Part shown: piece by piece, positions 9,896 to 22,063 of the stretch
How positions within the stretch are numbered: position 1 is the first letter of the stretch
Layout of the letters: every line of letters starts with the position of its first letter
Source of the DNA: Pyrrhosoma nymphula
Taxonomy: Eukaryota; Arthropoda; Insecta; Odonata; Coenagrionidae
DNA: 64,000 nt
Assembly (NCBI GenBank): GCA_963573305.1
Contig: OY754327.1
Span: forward strand, 54,118,244 to 54,182,243
Direction: 5' to 3'
Notes under the pieces: model-generated
What the model was told of the DNA's origin: nothing
What the model saw: the letters and a program-made list of their open reading frames with translations, nothing else
Databases searched by the model: none
Made by a program: the position numbers and the translations under genes

Positions 9896-10859
9896 AAGTT
9901 GGTAAAAAATAATTTCGTAAAATTAAAAAAAAAATTATTTAGTCTGTACGCTCAGTTTCACCTATTTTAACCGTTCGTACAGTGTTTATAAACTGTTCCA
10001 CCGAGTTACACCGAATAACATTCATTTCACATTCTCTAACTATGACTATTACCGTGTCACATATTTTTTAGATCGTTCTGGTTCGTTTGATTATCGCTTC
10101 TTCGGCAATTTGAATCAAAATTCGTGTATGTTAGCCATTTCATCTCTCCATTAAAATGGACCAGGTCGAGCGCGAACGTCTTGAAGTTGTGCGTTTGCTT
10201 TCGCATAAACATTATTTACACTCATTGCGCAAATAAGAAAATTAATTTTTTTTGAACTCTTGTGGGAGGGCTCAAACATAAGTCAAGAATGGCATAGCCG
10301 ATCCCTGAACAAGCAATAACAGCTGATAGGTCCAGTTTAAAGTGCTTTAGCTAAAAATATCCTTTACGCCTTTACAAGCCATTCCATAAGGGGATTTGCG
10401 CGCTATTTTCAGTACTAAAAACTTATAAAAATTCGCTTTGACGTTTGACAATATTTCAAAACGTGATATAAAAATGACCTTAATAGAAAATAACTTACGC
10501 TTGATGATTTCCGACACATTACTTTCAGATTTCGATGGATTTTTTAAAAACAAAAAAATAGAAAATTTGGTTATTAGCCATTTCAGTTAACCAATATTGA
10601 TTGAAACCAAACTATTTATAATGCAATGATTTTTATATTAGAAATATTACCACTAAAATCGACATTACAAAATAGACACAGTGACAGGAGTACCTACAGC
10701 TGTTAAAATGTCACTTTATCAAAACAATGAAAGCATAACCCTACGTGTAATCGATACCTATAATATAAACGAGATACACTAAATGTCTATTGTAGAGCCA
10801 CCTATTCAAATCCATATGAATTAGGTATAACGATGTTGGTGCGTTATATCGCGCTTCAT
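9896..10859. other. AT-rich sequence, nothing recognised
   Basis: The minus-strand frame at 10347-10553 is lysine-rich and has no recognised motif or splice context. Confidence 0.55.
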
Positions 10860-10965
10860 CCAGTTAAGTAGCGCGTTCTGGTTTAGGAAGTGTTATCGTA
10901 CTGGTTAGTAGGAGGCTGGAAGCCTCGGAGTTCATATCGTCTATTTCCTTTCTAAAAGGTATCTT
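10860..10965 (+). repeat. Possible tRNA-derived SINE head
   Basis: TACTGGTTAGTAGGAGG (A-box-like, near 10899) is followed after GGCTGGAAGCCTC by GGAGTTCATATCG (B-box-like, near 10927), spaced as in a tRNA. Acceptor-stem pairing is not complete, so it is not an intact tRNA gene. A SINE head is the best reading, with no tail identified. Confidence 0.4.
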
Positions 10966-11690
10966 ATCATTCAGGCAGCGGTCATGGGAACAAAAAGTAG
11001 AAACAGTATCACGAAAACTCTTCAGTTAGTTTTCCGCGAAACAACCATTTGTTGTGACCCAGAAAACAGCTGAAGATCTGATGATGTGACCGAGCAAACA
11101 TATCTTTTGGCTCCATAATGGCGATAAGTCAATAATTCTACAATAAAAAAAATACAAATACAATAAAGATAGAATATAAATGTTGTGGAAATGTACTAAG
11201 TATTATCTTCAATCGTGAGTACTAATATAATAAAATTCAACGAAGTTAGGAGGTCTACAAGTTTGAGTGAGGTGGTGATATAATAAACTTGACAGTGGTC
11301 ATTCAAGTTTATTCACAAAAAGTCTAATAAAGGAAGAAAATAAAGCCAAATCACCGGAATGGGTACAGATAAAGGAGTCTTAATGAAAGGAATGGATGCC
11401 GAGGATATAATTCCATGCTTGTCATGATAATTTAATCCCTTAGAGCAAATATTATTCTTATGCTATGTTTGACTAATGTTCATATTCATTAATGGGTTGG
11501 ATAGTAAATACTGCAGAATCATTTAGTTTGTGTTGTCTGTCTCAGATGTGGCATTCTCGATACATTTGTGACAAATGAAAGAGGGTTATTGGTATTAAAA
11601 CGAGACGGATGGTAAACAGATGTCACGAGAGAATATGGAGCGTTTCGGCTACTATGGCTGAGTAAACTGGGAGCATGGATTTCGCGTATT
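10966..11690. other. AT-rich sequence, weak hammerhead-like motif only
   Basis: No gene is supported. CTGATGATGTGACCGAGC, followed by AAAC, occurs near 11079 and is a decayed match to the CTGATGA - stem - GAAAC pattern discussed in the findings; surrounding arms are not evident. Confidence 0.5.
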
Positions 11691-11694
11691 CATA

Positions 11695-11960
11695 CTTCTT
11701 TTGTTTACCTTCCATCCACAGTGGCTCCACTCACCTTTTCCTCCGCCACCCTCTCTTCCCTCCTCCTCCCCTCCCCTTAGTCGCCCCTTTCCCCCTCTCC
11801 GTTCCTGATGCCCGTCATGTATTTCTCAGCGGCTCCTGCACGGCAGATTAAATATCGATCCGTTGTATCTCCCACTGCCGCCCTTACAGGGCTTAGCCCC
11901 TTATATTAGCCTTCTCTCTCTCTCTCGTCCTACTTTTCCTTTATCTTTATCCCTTACTAG
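11695..11960. repeat. Pyrimidine-rich low-complexity block
   Basis: The plus strand is dominated by CCTCC, CCCTC and a (TC)n run near 11912-11927. No coding interpretation is supported. Confidence 0.75.
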
Positions 11961-13522
11961 TTAAAAAAGCCCGTTGAAGCAGGCTAAAATATAAGTAAAA
12001 TAGACAAAACGTAATGCATATAGTCAATAATTAAATAGAAATAAGAGTGTTGTTTTTCCATTTTTTATGAAAACAATATTTGCAACCATGGTAAGCAACA
12101 TATAATATTTAATTGTCAGAGATTTCTTTGTACACAACATTTTTGGTGGACCAGGCGAAGCTGTTACGAAGCAGTTTCCATTTCGTGTACTTTGAAAAAT
12201 ATATACCTATGCCCGCGCAATGTGACGGTTAGTGGAGAACGTATAAGCAGATGCATCTGCATAGTGACAACTCACCTAAAAACTACTACAACAACTACTA
12301 ATACTACAACTACTTTGTGGTTGAGTTGGCGCTATGTAGAGGACACTGTGTACAAGGGAGCTCGCTTGCCATCTAATTGCGGGGAACTGAATCACTACGT
12401 CTAGCAACTGAATCATGCGTACGTACGCGTACCCTCTTATATAGTAGACACCCCAGCCTCTCTGCACTTTCATTCTTGTATCTCAAAACGAGCTTAAGAA
12501 ATTTGTTTCATAATTTGACGCGGATCGAGGTCCTATGCCGCTATAATACCTGGACCCTTTGGCAAGAAGAGGATATTGCATAGCAACTCCTCGGGGAACA
12601 TTGGTGGTTTTGTTAGACCAGATCCAAGGAAATTTCGTCTGGCATTTCCATTTAACCAGAATTTATAATGTCATTTTAGAATGAATAAAGACTTCTCTCG
12701 GCCACTTTTTTATCAATCTGTGTAATACTATTAAACTATAAATAAGGCTTGGTGAAGCTTTCTCGGGTTTCCAACCGGGTGATGGTATCCATGTAGGCAT
12801 ATAAATAAGGCAATTAAACCAAGACCTATGTTTCGTATTTATTTGCGGACATCTTAAGGGCAAAACAATATTTTAAAGACAGACTCTCCCAGCATATGAC
12901 TGCCATAGCTTCAAACAATACTCTCTTTGCATTAGCTCACCATGCTGTGAGCATGAATCATAAATTCATTTTTGAGAATGAAAATATACTGGACCATAAA
13001 GCTAACTTAATAAAGGATAAATACAAGAAATTAGCCGAATAAAAAAGGCGATTAATGCACACAACAATCTGATACCTTATACCGACAGTTTGAGCAGAAC
13101 TTTACGGCAACAAAATTAATATTTAGTCACAAATGAAAATAAACAACAAAATTTTTAAAATATTTGCGCAGCATATTCGTAAATGGCAGATTCTTCAATT
13201 GGGATTCCCCGTCTCCTGACTTTAAAATGCAAACGTTACTTCTCCTTTGCCGTAGACCTCCTCAAGGTTAATGAATGAGGTATTTTTTTGCGTATCGGAA
13301 TTAATTTTTTGACGGCAGTATTCGTCAGCCCTGAAGAGATCTCCGGCTAAGGATAATAAACGTTGTTATGGTTAAATCAATACGCGGAGAATCCCGAAAG
13401 AAGAACCTGCCCTTTATAAAATTAAACTGCCTTTGGAATGTAAATATTTTGCTGGTTTAATTTCCATTCCATATTATAATAAATGCACCTACTGAATAGT
13501 GTGGACAAGCAGTTATTACCAA
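11960..13522. other. Unique sequence with an (ACT/ACA)n stretch
   Basis: A trinucleotide-type stretch (AACTACTACAACAACTACTA and onward) lies at about 12281-12314. Otherwise only short, unsupported frames occur (12192-12583, 12663-12863). Confidence 0.55.
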
Positions 13523-14890
13523 CTATTACCACAGAATGGAGACCCACGGAATCAGAATGGTCACTTACGGGAAATAACGTGTAAGTTGCTGTGGCCAAGA
13601 TTCCACCTGGCGGGTAAAAGTGGAATAAGGCCGCCATATTCCTGGAGATTATAGCAGACGACTTATAGCTAATAACACCGTAAAGTTTTAATATCTTTGG
13701 TCATGAATACGCTATACTTGAGGAGGAATCTTAGTCCTTGTTTATGCTCAAAACATTATTTTATTAACGATGAGTTGATGCAAACATTCTACTGACTGAC
13801 AAGCGATGCGTAATTCGAAGATGACATTGGAAAGTTATTTACTACACTGGGTTCCGTACGTACCCAGATAGCACGGTAAACTTGCTGCAAACTTGATATA
13901 ATTGTTACAATTATCTATAATATATGATTACCTACCGTGAAATATACAGGGTGTTGCATAAAAAACATAGACAACGGAGGTGAGGTAGTACATTGAAATG
14001 TGTTGATAATTTTTTAATAAGGTACAAAAGTCCGGAAATGATGCGTTTTCACACTATGAGTAGCTAAGAGTTCCGTTTGAATGCACGGGTATTATCACGG
14101 GTTCCGTACCTGCGAGGTGTTGTAAAGTAATGAGTCTTCGTTGGTGATGCGTTTTCACACTATGACTAGTAAATGATGTCTTAAGATCAATTTTAGTTCG
14201 AAGGATTTTAAGACTCATTACTTTACAACACCTCGCAGGTACGGAACCCGTGATAGTACCCGTGCATTCAAACGGAACTCTTAGCTACTCATAGTGTGAA
14301 AACGCATCATTTCCGGACATTGGTACCTTGTTAAAAAATGATCAACACATTTCAATGTACTACGTCACCTCCGTTGTCGGTGTTTTTTGCAACACCCTGT
14401 ATAAGGCAGCTTTTAATCATTTCCACTATTTCTCCAGGCACACACAGCGGCACTCAAATAAAGGAACAATACTTTCTAATGACATCAAGTCGAGTAAACG
14501 AAAAGATTGCTGAAATTTACTGAATGAAGAATAACGAAACAACATACATTGCATAATTAGACAAAAAATATTACCCTTTCACTTGAACGTAAACGTAACA
14601 AGACGTGCGATCGAAACTATCTTCCAATATAAAGTTGCACGGCATTCTAGACCACTATTAACATTTGAAGTCCAAGAATTGTATGTTATAAACGATTTGT
14701 TGCTCACAAAATATATCACACTGCGATACTTCTTCAAATATCAATCAAATTAAAAACAAAAAAAAACACCATCCACACATTTTTACTCTCCAACAACAAT
14801 GCCGACTTCACGCATGCGCAGAATAAAATAGCCACGTGAAATCGGCGTAGTGTCCATTCTGATTCCGAGGTCTCTATTCTGTGCTATCAC
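13523..14890. mobile_element. hAT-like terminal-repeat element (non-autonomous)
   Basis: The left end CACAGAATGGAGACCCACGG, AATCAGAATGG (13530-13560) is inverted at the right end as CCATTCTGATTCCGAGGTCT, CTATTCTGTG (14854-14883). Flanks CTATTAC (13523-13529) and CTATCAC (14884-14890) look like a mutated target duplication of 7-8 bases. The interior right half has a CpG-bearing ACGCATGCGCAGAATAAAAT block but no transposase frame. A complete palindromic element is nested at 13947-14399, so this outer element is the older of the two. Assignment to hAT rests only on duplication length and is tentative. Confidence 0.6.
13945..14401. mobile_element. Palindromic MITE with TA target duplication
   Basis: Termini CAGGGTGTTGCATAAAAA (13947) and TTTTTTGCAACACCCTG (ends 14399) are inverted, each flanked by TA (13945-13946, 14400-14401), as for Tc1/mariner-type insertions. 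The arms stay complementary for about 190 bases (for example ACAACGGAGGTGA / TCACCTCCGTTGT and CGGGTTCCGTACCTGCGAGG / CCTCGCAGGTACGGAACCCG). The central loop at about 14140-14205 carries a partial extra copy of GATGCGTTTTCACACTATGA. The unusually high arm identity points to recent insertion or arm-to-arm conversion. There is no transposase. Confidence 0.92.
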
Positions 14891-15064
14891 GAAGGAGTGT
14901 AACATTTCCAACTTTTCGCAATATTTTTCAGTTTGAGTTAAGAATCATGTGAATATGGGAGCTATATTATGACCCCCTTAGTCCATACACCGAGTAACAG
15001 TGGCAAGCAGTGAGTGAAAATATAATAGAAAAGCTTTTTAATATGATACTAGGAAGAAATATTA

Positions 15065-15094
15065 AGGCAAAAGAAGCCGCGGGTACCAGCTAGT
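15065..15094 (+). mobile_element. Possible Helitron 3' end fragment
   Basis: GAAGCCGCGGGTACCAGCTAG followed by T resembles the GC-rich, CTAG-ended 3' terminus of insect Helitrons, inserted before T. A strong hairpin is not obvious and no 5' TC end was found upstream, so this is a weak call. The MITE that starts at 15099 lies immediately beside it. Confidence 0.3.
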
Positions 15095-15095
15095 A

Positions 15096-15522
15096 ATACA
15101 CTACGTTTACCAATCGATCTCAGATCGGTCTGAGTTCAGACCGATCTGAAAGTTCAGTAGCGAGCTGACTCAGATCACCTGGTTTACCCACACGGTCTGA
15201 AAATATCGATATTGAACTACCTATCGATTTCAGTAGTATGAATTATTTTGAGATTTCTTGCGTATTTCAGCCGCACACTTCTCTCCTTTCCCTTCTTGCA
15301 ACAAGTCACGCCGTAAATGATATCGATTATATTTTGTTTACCATCGGCAACCAAAAGAAGAACGATGAGCGCCACGCTCCGACCTCTTCGGATCGATCTG
15401 AGATCTCAGACCGGTTAGGGAAAGCGGGCTGACTCGGCTCGCTTCTCAGATCGATCTGGCCAGCCCGCTCCGTTTACCATACCGAGCTGAGCCGGCCAGA
15501 TCAATTGGTAAACGTAGTGATA
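15096..15522. mobile_element. MITE with 16-bp terminal repeats and ATA duplication
   Basis: CACTACGTTTACCAAT (15099-15114) and ATTGGTAAACGTAGTG (15504-15519) are perfect inverted repeats. Each is flanked by ATA (15096-15098, 15520-15522), a 3-bp duplication. The 421-bp interior is rich in GATC-centred palindromes such as CAGATCGGTCTGAG / CAGACCGATCTG and CAGATCGATCTGG. It has no coding capacity. A 3-bp duplication is typical of PIF/Harbinger, but that family prefers TWA and usually has different termini, so the superfamily is left open. Confidence 0.88.
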
Positions 15523-15589
15523 AACAGGAAATAATGGAGCTGTTTTTCGTTGATTTCCTCTGCTAAACGCACTGATTAGGGAGCTGCAC

Positions 15590-16030
15590 TACAATCTTTA
15601 CCCTCTTCATCGTTTTTCCTCATCGTATTCGTACCGCAGCTCATTTCCCTTACCTTCCCCACGCAAACCTTACCTCAACCATTCTCCCCGTGCTTAACGT
15701 CTTCCTCCCCGCTCCCTCCTCTCTCATGCTTTGCGTCCTCACGATCCCTCGCCGTCATCGTTTTAATGCCCCATTTAGCATCCTCTGGCCTCCTAAATTT
15801 CCTCCTCCTCGAATATCCCTCCCCCTCTCTCGATCCGGACAACCCCCTTCAACTTCCAGGGCTCTGGCGCTTGATGCGGAATCCATAATTCCTCCATTTA
15901 CCTCCTCCTCCTCCCTCCCCGTATATATCCCAGTAATTTTTAATGGGTGCGCAGGCACCCATTAAAGTCTCCGTCTCCCTCCCCCATTGGATGAAGAGCC
16001 CGTCTCAGAATCTTTCCCGCTACTCCTTGT
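15590..16030. repeat. Pyrimidine-rich block
   Basis: The plus strand is C/T-rich with many TCCTCC and CCCTCC motifs. Opposed frames at 15690-15965 (+) and 15755-15958 (-) follow composition and have no domain, so I do not call genes here. Confidence 0.65.
15940..15965. other. Perfect 11-bp hairpin
   Basis: TTAATGGGTGC and GCACCCATTAA are exact inverted copies around a GCAG loop. No U-run follows and the context is eukaryotic, so it is not a bacterial terminator. Its role, if any, is unknown. Confidence 0.85.
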
Positions 16031-18224
16031 ATCCCAACCTCCACCAGAGACTTCTTCCTTCGCAAGAAGCCTACGGTGACCCACTGGTGGGGATATGCGA
16101 TATTGTGAATTCATCCATTCTCGGATATCGAAATAACCAAGAAAATAAGTATCGATGCTTGTACCGAGCGGAAAGAAACTATGGATACTACCCGATAATG
16201 AATGGAATAGAATCAGAATTTAAAAAAATTGAATTTTTTTTATTTCTTAGTTTGAAAGCCTAAAACAATAACGGAGAATATAATAACTTCGTTCGCCAAT
16301 TTAGAGCTGCTGTCATGTGCCGCTGATAGTACAAACTAAAGCGTAAGTGCCTTAATAAGTAGGTATTTATGAAAAAGTTATACTTATATGTCATTAATTA
16401 GCGTCACCTTGACTTATTGATGAATCGAAATTGTGAAGGATGATTCCATTTTGAATGATTCAACATATTTGTGGTATTTTCGGAATATTTAACGGACTTA
16501 ACTCATACTGAGCAACTTAAGAATCTTTTATGGTAAAGAAATCCGAAGCCTTAGTAATTGTGGAAGCCATCAGAAACAATAGGTAATTGCGTAAGCAAAA
16601 CAATACATTAAACGTAACATACAGAATGATCCTGTATATGGCACAAGACAACTTCAGTACAAAGGCCACCCCGGGAAACCCACTCGCAATATTATGCTTC
16701 AAAATATCTTGTCAATATCGATAGCTGACTCTAAAAGCAGAGTATTGATATGAGTGAAATATAAAATTCTTCATATCGATACCAAAGTACTCGGTATCAA
16801 AACAAAAGCATCGGTATAGATATTGTATCAATAATATCTGAACATCCCTAACCACAGGCGAGCACACTTCGGACTCACTGAAAGATAATAATCAACAATT
16901 AATAAAATCTGGTAAAAATTATTAAGTTTCAACATTTTGCTTCCATAAATTAATTTGAAATACATGCGTTCTAACATGTTTAAAAGCATATACACGTTTG
17001 CAGCGCGGTTTTAAAGTTAAGAGGGTTCAAAGTGGTGCTACCGTTTTTTTTCGGACGGCAAAAATCGTTACTCTTTTCAAAACGTAGCCTAACTAATATA
17101 TAAAAGTTCTCGTTCCTAGAACGGGACGTAAAAATTAATTATCTTTTTTCTTACGAAGTTCATTTCATTGCAATGAGGTCATTGGTTTTTGAGATGTAAA
17201 CTCTCAAACTCGAGTGTCTTGGCTTTTTGAATGGGAAATAGGGTGAGTATTTACCACGCATCTTAGGTATCAACAGCGTTTGGAAAATACCATTTCACGA
17301 ACGGTTCCTGTTCATGAATGGCGAATGTTTTTATTCGAAGTTCATTCACTTGTGAGCTAAAACTCACCGGAAAACGTCAAGCAGGTTTGACACTGAAATC
17401 GAGAGTATCATGGCCATTTGGTATTCCACAAAGTGATTTGTATGTTTTATGGACAACCTGGTACGTCAACTATCCGATTTTGGTGTACTTTTTATACTTT
17501 TCAAAGTATGAATTTCTCATTCGGTACTTACCATTTCACTCATCGAAGAATATTTTACCGATCAATTTGTAGGTTTCATAGTCATCCTCTGTATCAACTA
17601 CCCTCTTTCTGGGTAATTTTTAAAGTCTCCTACATGTGACCAACTGATGGCCTACCATTAAATATCTCTTGAGCTCCGCATACTTCCTGCCTTCCCTCAT
17701 GCCGCACAAAAGTTCTATTATCTTTGTCTTTCCTCCTGCTCCACGCTCACTCAAATCTCTTCTGGCTCTCATCCCCTCAAAATTTCGCTCCCTCTTAATA
17801 TGCCTTCCCTAGATGGTATAGTGAATTGAATAAAACACAATGAATTCATTCATAAATCTTGGCTAGAGTTGGCTAAATGCGTGAAAAACTCAATTTATCC
17901 TCGCCAACGTTTTGAAATTTAATCATTCCAACATAAAGGCTGATAAATTTACAAAGATTTCGTATTTACGAAATGGTAATTTTATTCAGAATTGCCATAT
18001 GTTTCATTATCTAAAATGTTGCAAGATTTCGTAGTCAGAAAAAAAAATTCACTTCTAGCGAAGAGCTCTTTAGTGATTTTTGGGTCATATTTCCCCCTCA
18101 GGGAAATAGGGATCATAGTTCCGCTAGTTACCAAGTATTACAACCTTTCTCGCATGTATTTTTGTGCTATTTTGGTTTCACAAAATTCCGAAGAAATAAA
18201 TGATGTTGTCTCAGGGCAGATATG
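16030..18224. other. AT-rich sequence with an ATCGATA-type patch
   Basis: Between about 16715 and 16850 there are repeated ATCGATA, GGTATCAA and ATCGGTAT motifs ending in GAACATCCCTAA, which resembles a hAT-type terminus (TAGGGATGTTC in reverse). The partner end was not located. The remaining frames (17318-17639, 17992-18351) are unsupported. Confidence 0.45.
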
Positions 18225-18605
18225 GTGGAACTTATTCATCAAGAATGAAATAACTCTTACAGTTTTCCACTTAAAAATAACAATTTTTAATGCGACCGGT
18301 TTCAGTTCATTTACATCATTGTGGAGCAACGGTTTGAGTAAAAAACAATGAATTACCGCCTCACCACCACTACTCCCGCCTCCCCCACTTAGCATTTCTC
18401 CTTAACCTCCATCCCTTCCCCTCCCCGTAAATGCTTCCAAACATCCTTTTTTCCCCTACAACCAACCTCCCTTAAAATGTAAATGTTCGTTGCTTATTAC
18501 TCGAACCATTGCTTGACAATGACGTAAAATGCATTGAAACCAGTCGCATCAAAAACTGAATGAAAAAAGTGAAAAACTGCAAGAATTCTTCCATTCCGAA
18601 GAAAT
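18225..18605. mobile_element. Foldback element, ACCGGT-core family, copy 1
   Basis: Outer arms GAATGAAATAACTCTTACAG, TTTTCCAC (from about 18244) and GTGAAAAACTGCAAGAATTC (to about 18588) are inverted. Each arm leads to a core. The left core on the minus strand reads AATGATGTAAATGAACTGAA, ACCGGTCGCATT; the right core on the plus strand (18512-18547) reads CTTGACAATGACGTAAAATG, CATTGAAACCAGTCGC. A C-rich spacer (18360-18470) separates them. The element at 40515-40750 has the same plan. It has no coding region. Confidence 0.75.
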
Positions 18606-18814
18606 AAATTATACAACATACGACAAGATCTCGACATCGAATGTCCTTATGAATCCGAAATCCCGACGCTCTTGCAAGGTAGAATGTGCGTCTTAATGGT
18701 GGTGAACATAAATAAATCCTTCGTCGGAAGAAATGCATTTCTCTCCGGTCCTCGCGTCTTCCCTATTGCCACTGGCTTAAATTCAGACCGCTGAAATTTT
18801 CATGAAGCACTCAC
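18606..18814. other. Spacer, nothing recognised
   Basis: The minus-strand frame at 18472-18738 runs through the foldback element and is not called. Confidence 0.5.
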
Positions 18815-18988
18815 CTTGTGTAAATACAGAGGCGTGTTTGCAGAGGTGAAAGGAGGACTTTGTTGGGTGAATGTTGTCCGTTCGGAAAAGGAAACTACGT
18901 TCCTCGTCCCTCGGATCAAAATATCCGGCGTAGAAACATCACCGAATGCACAAGAAACGCGAGTGCCGTAATCCTTCAAGATTCCCAT
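18815..18988 (-). CDS. Candidate exon with strong splice donor
   Basis: The minus strand has a balanced-composition frame beginning MGILKDYGTRVSCAFGDVST and ending PLYLHK, immediately followed by the donor ACAAG|GTGAGT (GTGAGT at 18814-18809). GC is about 50 percent against an AT-rich background. A TTTATTCGTAG stretch directly before the ATG could be a weak acceptor. No family is recognised. A perfect donor arises by chance many times in 64 kb, so this is a candidate only; a 5' UTR exon is as likely as coding. Confidence 0.28.
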
Positions 18989-20820
18989 CTACGAATAAAC
19001 TGGGAACTAATGGGGAATTTCAATCTCCACTTTTTTTTTCTTCTGCATTTTCGTACGTATAAAGACTACGTGGACGTGGATTTACTCGGGGAAACAGTAA
19101 CACACATCGATGGATATTCTCTGTTGACCTTCTACGACTAGTTCCACTTTCACTTAAACCAATGAGTTGCATCAAAAGCAGAAAAGGGAATGCAACATTA
19201 CCTATCGTTAGCGTTTAGATGCAATGCTCCTGGTAATGTTTTACTTATCATGGAAAATTAAACGTTTTTTTAATGAAAAAGCATAATCAAAGAGTTTAAG
19301 CAATGAGACTAACAGACAAGTCAGATGGTATTCTCCTATATTCTCTGAAAGAGACCAAAGAAATTTGTCTGAGTGGTTAATTAGCCAAAAATACAAATAA
19401 CTGCGAGAATGATTTATAATAAAACATAAAACCTGTTCACTATGTCCAAGAAGAATAAAATAAACAGTGAACCTGAACAAGTGATAAAACATTTGAAATG
19501 TTAATATTGTTATCAAGAACGATGGGAAGGATTAATGGTTAAAAAGGGTTAAACTGTGAAGTGCATACAAACATGGTGATTGATATAGCTAGAATAAATG
19601 AAAGGTCATTTGAAATAGTTACTCCTAATGAGTTCATTGGTAATAGTATTTAGAAAATAATAATCAATCAGTTTTGAAAAATCGTTCAAGAATGAATATG
19701 AAGCAATAGTTGAACGAAGAAAACCACCTGATTCTGACGAAATCTCCCGGTCGGAGACAAGGCCGCCAATGGCTCAAATAACGAATGAAAACGAATTTGA
19801 TGTTTCATCCGCAATATTTCGATACATACTTTACTAGTCTGATACCTACAAATTATGATTATTTCCGAGTAACACCCCATATTATGTTATTTTTCTCTAT
19901 ACAAGCTCTACGCCTCACGTAACCTCCACACCCATAATATCACAATCAAATTTGACACACAAGTGCAATGTCAGCATCAAAATTAATCATTCAGACCAGG
20001 CTTAGTGAAATATTTACGTAATCAGATTCTGCCGTTCACTAACACCATATCATGTTATTTTCATACTCATTGCTGTTGACTTTGGCAACTATGCTCTAAT
20101 ATGGTCAATTATTAAGTCATTAGCATGCATTTATTACTTATTTCGGGATACAGAGGAAATTTTCTCCATTTGCTCCTGCCACTACACTATTTTCATCCAA
20201 AATAATTGCCAGATAAATAAATCGCTTCATGTGATGTATTTCATCCACCTACCGTTATGATTAATGTAGCCTTGAGTCAGCTAGTAAGAGTACATCACTT
20301 ACTGTGGATCCGTACATACATACGAATCATACCGTCCCCCTTCGGGGCAGGTTCAGTCAAAATGTTAAATTCTTGGTGATAGTCCTGTAAATCTGGCTCT
20401 GTTTTGATGATTTCCTAAATAACTTCCTATTTTGTATACTTATTTTGCTTCATTAATAGTCATTAATTAATTCATACACTTTCTTCTGCTCTTTAGATTC
20501 CAAATTATAGTTCCCATTAAAGTATCTTCCAGCATTCACTTTCCTTCCTCTCACACAAATCACACAGTGGAACCATGATCCCAAGTTATATGCCTCCTAA
20601 AAATGTAGACCCCCTGGAGCCATTGGTTATGACGAGGCTGATATCAAAGTAAGATTTCTCTCCAACCATCCTCCATTCCTCTAATGAATGCTCCCTTACC
20701 AATTTACCTACCAACTCACACACTTAGGTCGTTGGTCACCTTCCCTAATTACAAAAATTACTACTAATAAGCCAACATTGTTTGATCAGTGTTTCCGCAA
20801 AATTAATATCGCCTCTTTTT
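18989..20820. other. AT-rich sequence, nothing supported
   Basis: Several short frames occur (18860-19141, 19241-19516, 19686-19880) with no domain, splice or codon support. No repeat match within the window was noticed. Confidence 0.55.
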
Positions 20821-21115
20821 TCTGTTGAGCCGTCGGTGGAGCTGTCATGGCTCTCCATCTCTCCTCCCCTTCCTTTTCTCACTCGGAGGGAAATTAAGGA
20901 ATACGAAACGACGCCTCGTCCCTTTTTTTTACGAAACCACGAGAGGAAGCAGACCTCTCTCAAGCACTCCTGACCGGCAAGCCTCACCTATGCTCCTTCT
21001 CTCCCCAATGTGTCCCGGCATGCCTTGCTTTGTTCATGCACGACTCGCTCGTTGCTGCCTGCACGCTCCACCTTGCTGCCTGCACGCCCCGCCGTTGCGA
21101 AATTAGACCGTGAAT
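20820..21115. other. GC-richer block with a small duplication
   Basis: Two direct copies of TTGCTGCCTGCACGC lie at about 21051-21090. The block contains three overlapping frames of which none is recognisable. It might be a promoter-type CpG patch or an untranslated exon; there is no direct support for either. Confidence 0.4.
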
Positions 21116-21234
21116 GGTTGTCCTGCGGACTCTGATCAAGTGCCTTATTTTTCATTTTTTATGAAACGAGCTGTAAATTGAATCAGTGTATTTTTTGTTG
21201 AATTTACGCCACAGTGGTAAAAGAAGCAATAAAT

Positions 21235-21640
21235 ACATGGTGAGCAGAGTAATGCAAGCCAAGAAGGAATTCCACCGGAGGACTAGCCTACTAACAGCCA
21301 CAATATGTGCTCGGAATTATAGACACAAATATATGAAGCATGCTATTATGTGGCTTTAAAGAATGAAATAAAACTGCTACAATACTATGAAAACCCTAAA
21401 AAGTAGAAGAAGAAAACTGATTGCGCACATTCTGCGACACAAGAGACTCTGAAAAATATTACTAGGAGGAAAAATGAATGAGAAGAATTATTGTGACAGA
21501 TCAGGGATGGAATAAATCCGGCAAATCACGAGGGACATTCAAAGGAAAACTGATAGAGGAATAAAACGGCTAAAAGATGTCAACTGCGTTTTGAAATCCT
21601 TATATGACACAGGCATTGTAAATAAATTATGATTCAGTAT
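21235..21640 (+). pseudogene. LINE reverse-transcriptase ORF relic
   Basis: Plus-strand frames give RVMQAKKEFHRRTSLLTATI, then AIMWL, matching the 'RI--AK-AF--RR-LL----CYVWS' block that follows the polymerase core in arthropod LINE ORF2. After a deletion comes MKTLKSRRRKLIAHILRHKRL (the 'KTLKRRRNRLIGHILRHE' block), then a broken GK and IRQI segment. Stops and frameshifts are present and the YGSE-W block is missing between the two parts, so it is an internally deleted dead copy. It is related to the relic at 42560-42952. Confidence 0.8.
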
Positions 21641-22063
21641 CCGTAAATTTTAATATTTCGCGTTTATCTATAAATATAGTCAATATTGAATATTTAATCA
21701 AAGTTTTAAATGAATAATTTTCATTCTTTTTATGTGCGAGTTGCGTGAGGTGCAAATGACTTAAGCCATCAACGCACTGAAAAAAAACTCAAATCTGCCT
21801 ATACGATGAAACGGTTAGCTGAGAGGTGGGTGTATAGGAGAGCAGCTACAAACCAATCTACGGATTGATGGCTGATGTTCTATGGTGATCTACCAATAAA
21901 CATACATGTCAAGGCCAGCCAGGAAAGTAAATAGGGTGATACCATGCAAAATAAGTTGAATAGTCATTTGCTCGCAGCTCGGCAATCTTCGTTTCTCACG
22001 AGGTTTGGCACAGAGGAAGATTATGATACGAAAGGATGTTTCGCAAAATATTAGCTATTATGA
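21641..22063. other. Unique spacer, nothing recognised
   Basis: No repeat or coding signal was seen. Confidence 0.55.

Noticed and set aside
10347..10553. Transposase fragment on the minus strand
   Set aside because: Lys-rich peptide with no recognisable transposase motif.
15940..15965. Rho-independent terminator
   Set aside because: Perfect hairpin but no T-run, and the sequence is eukaryotic.
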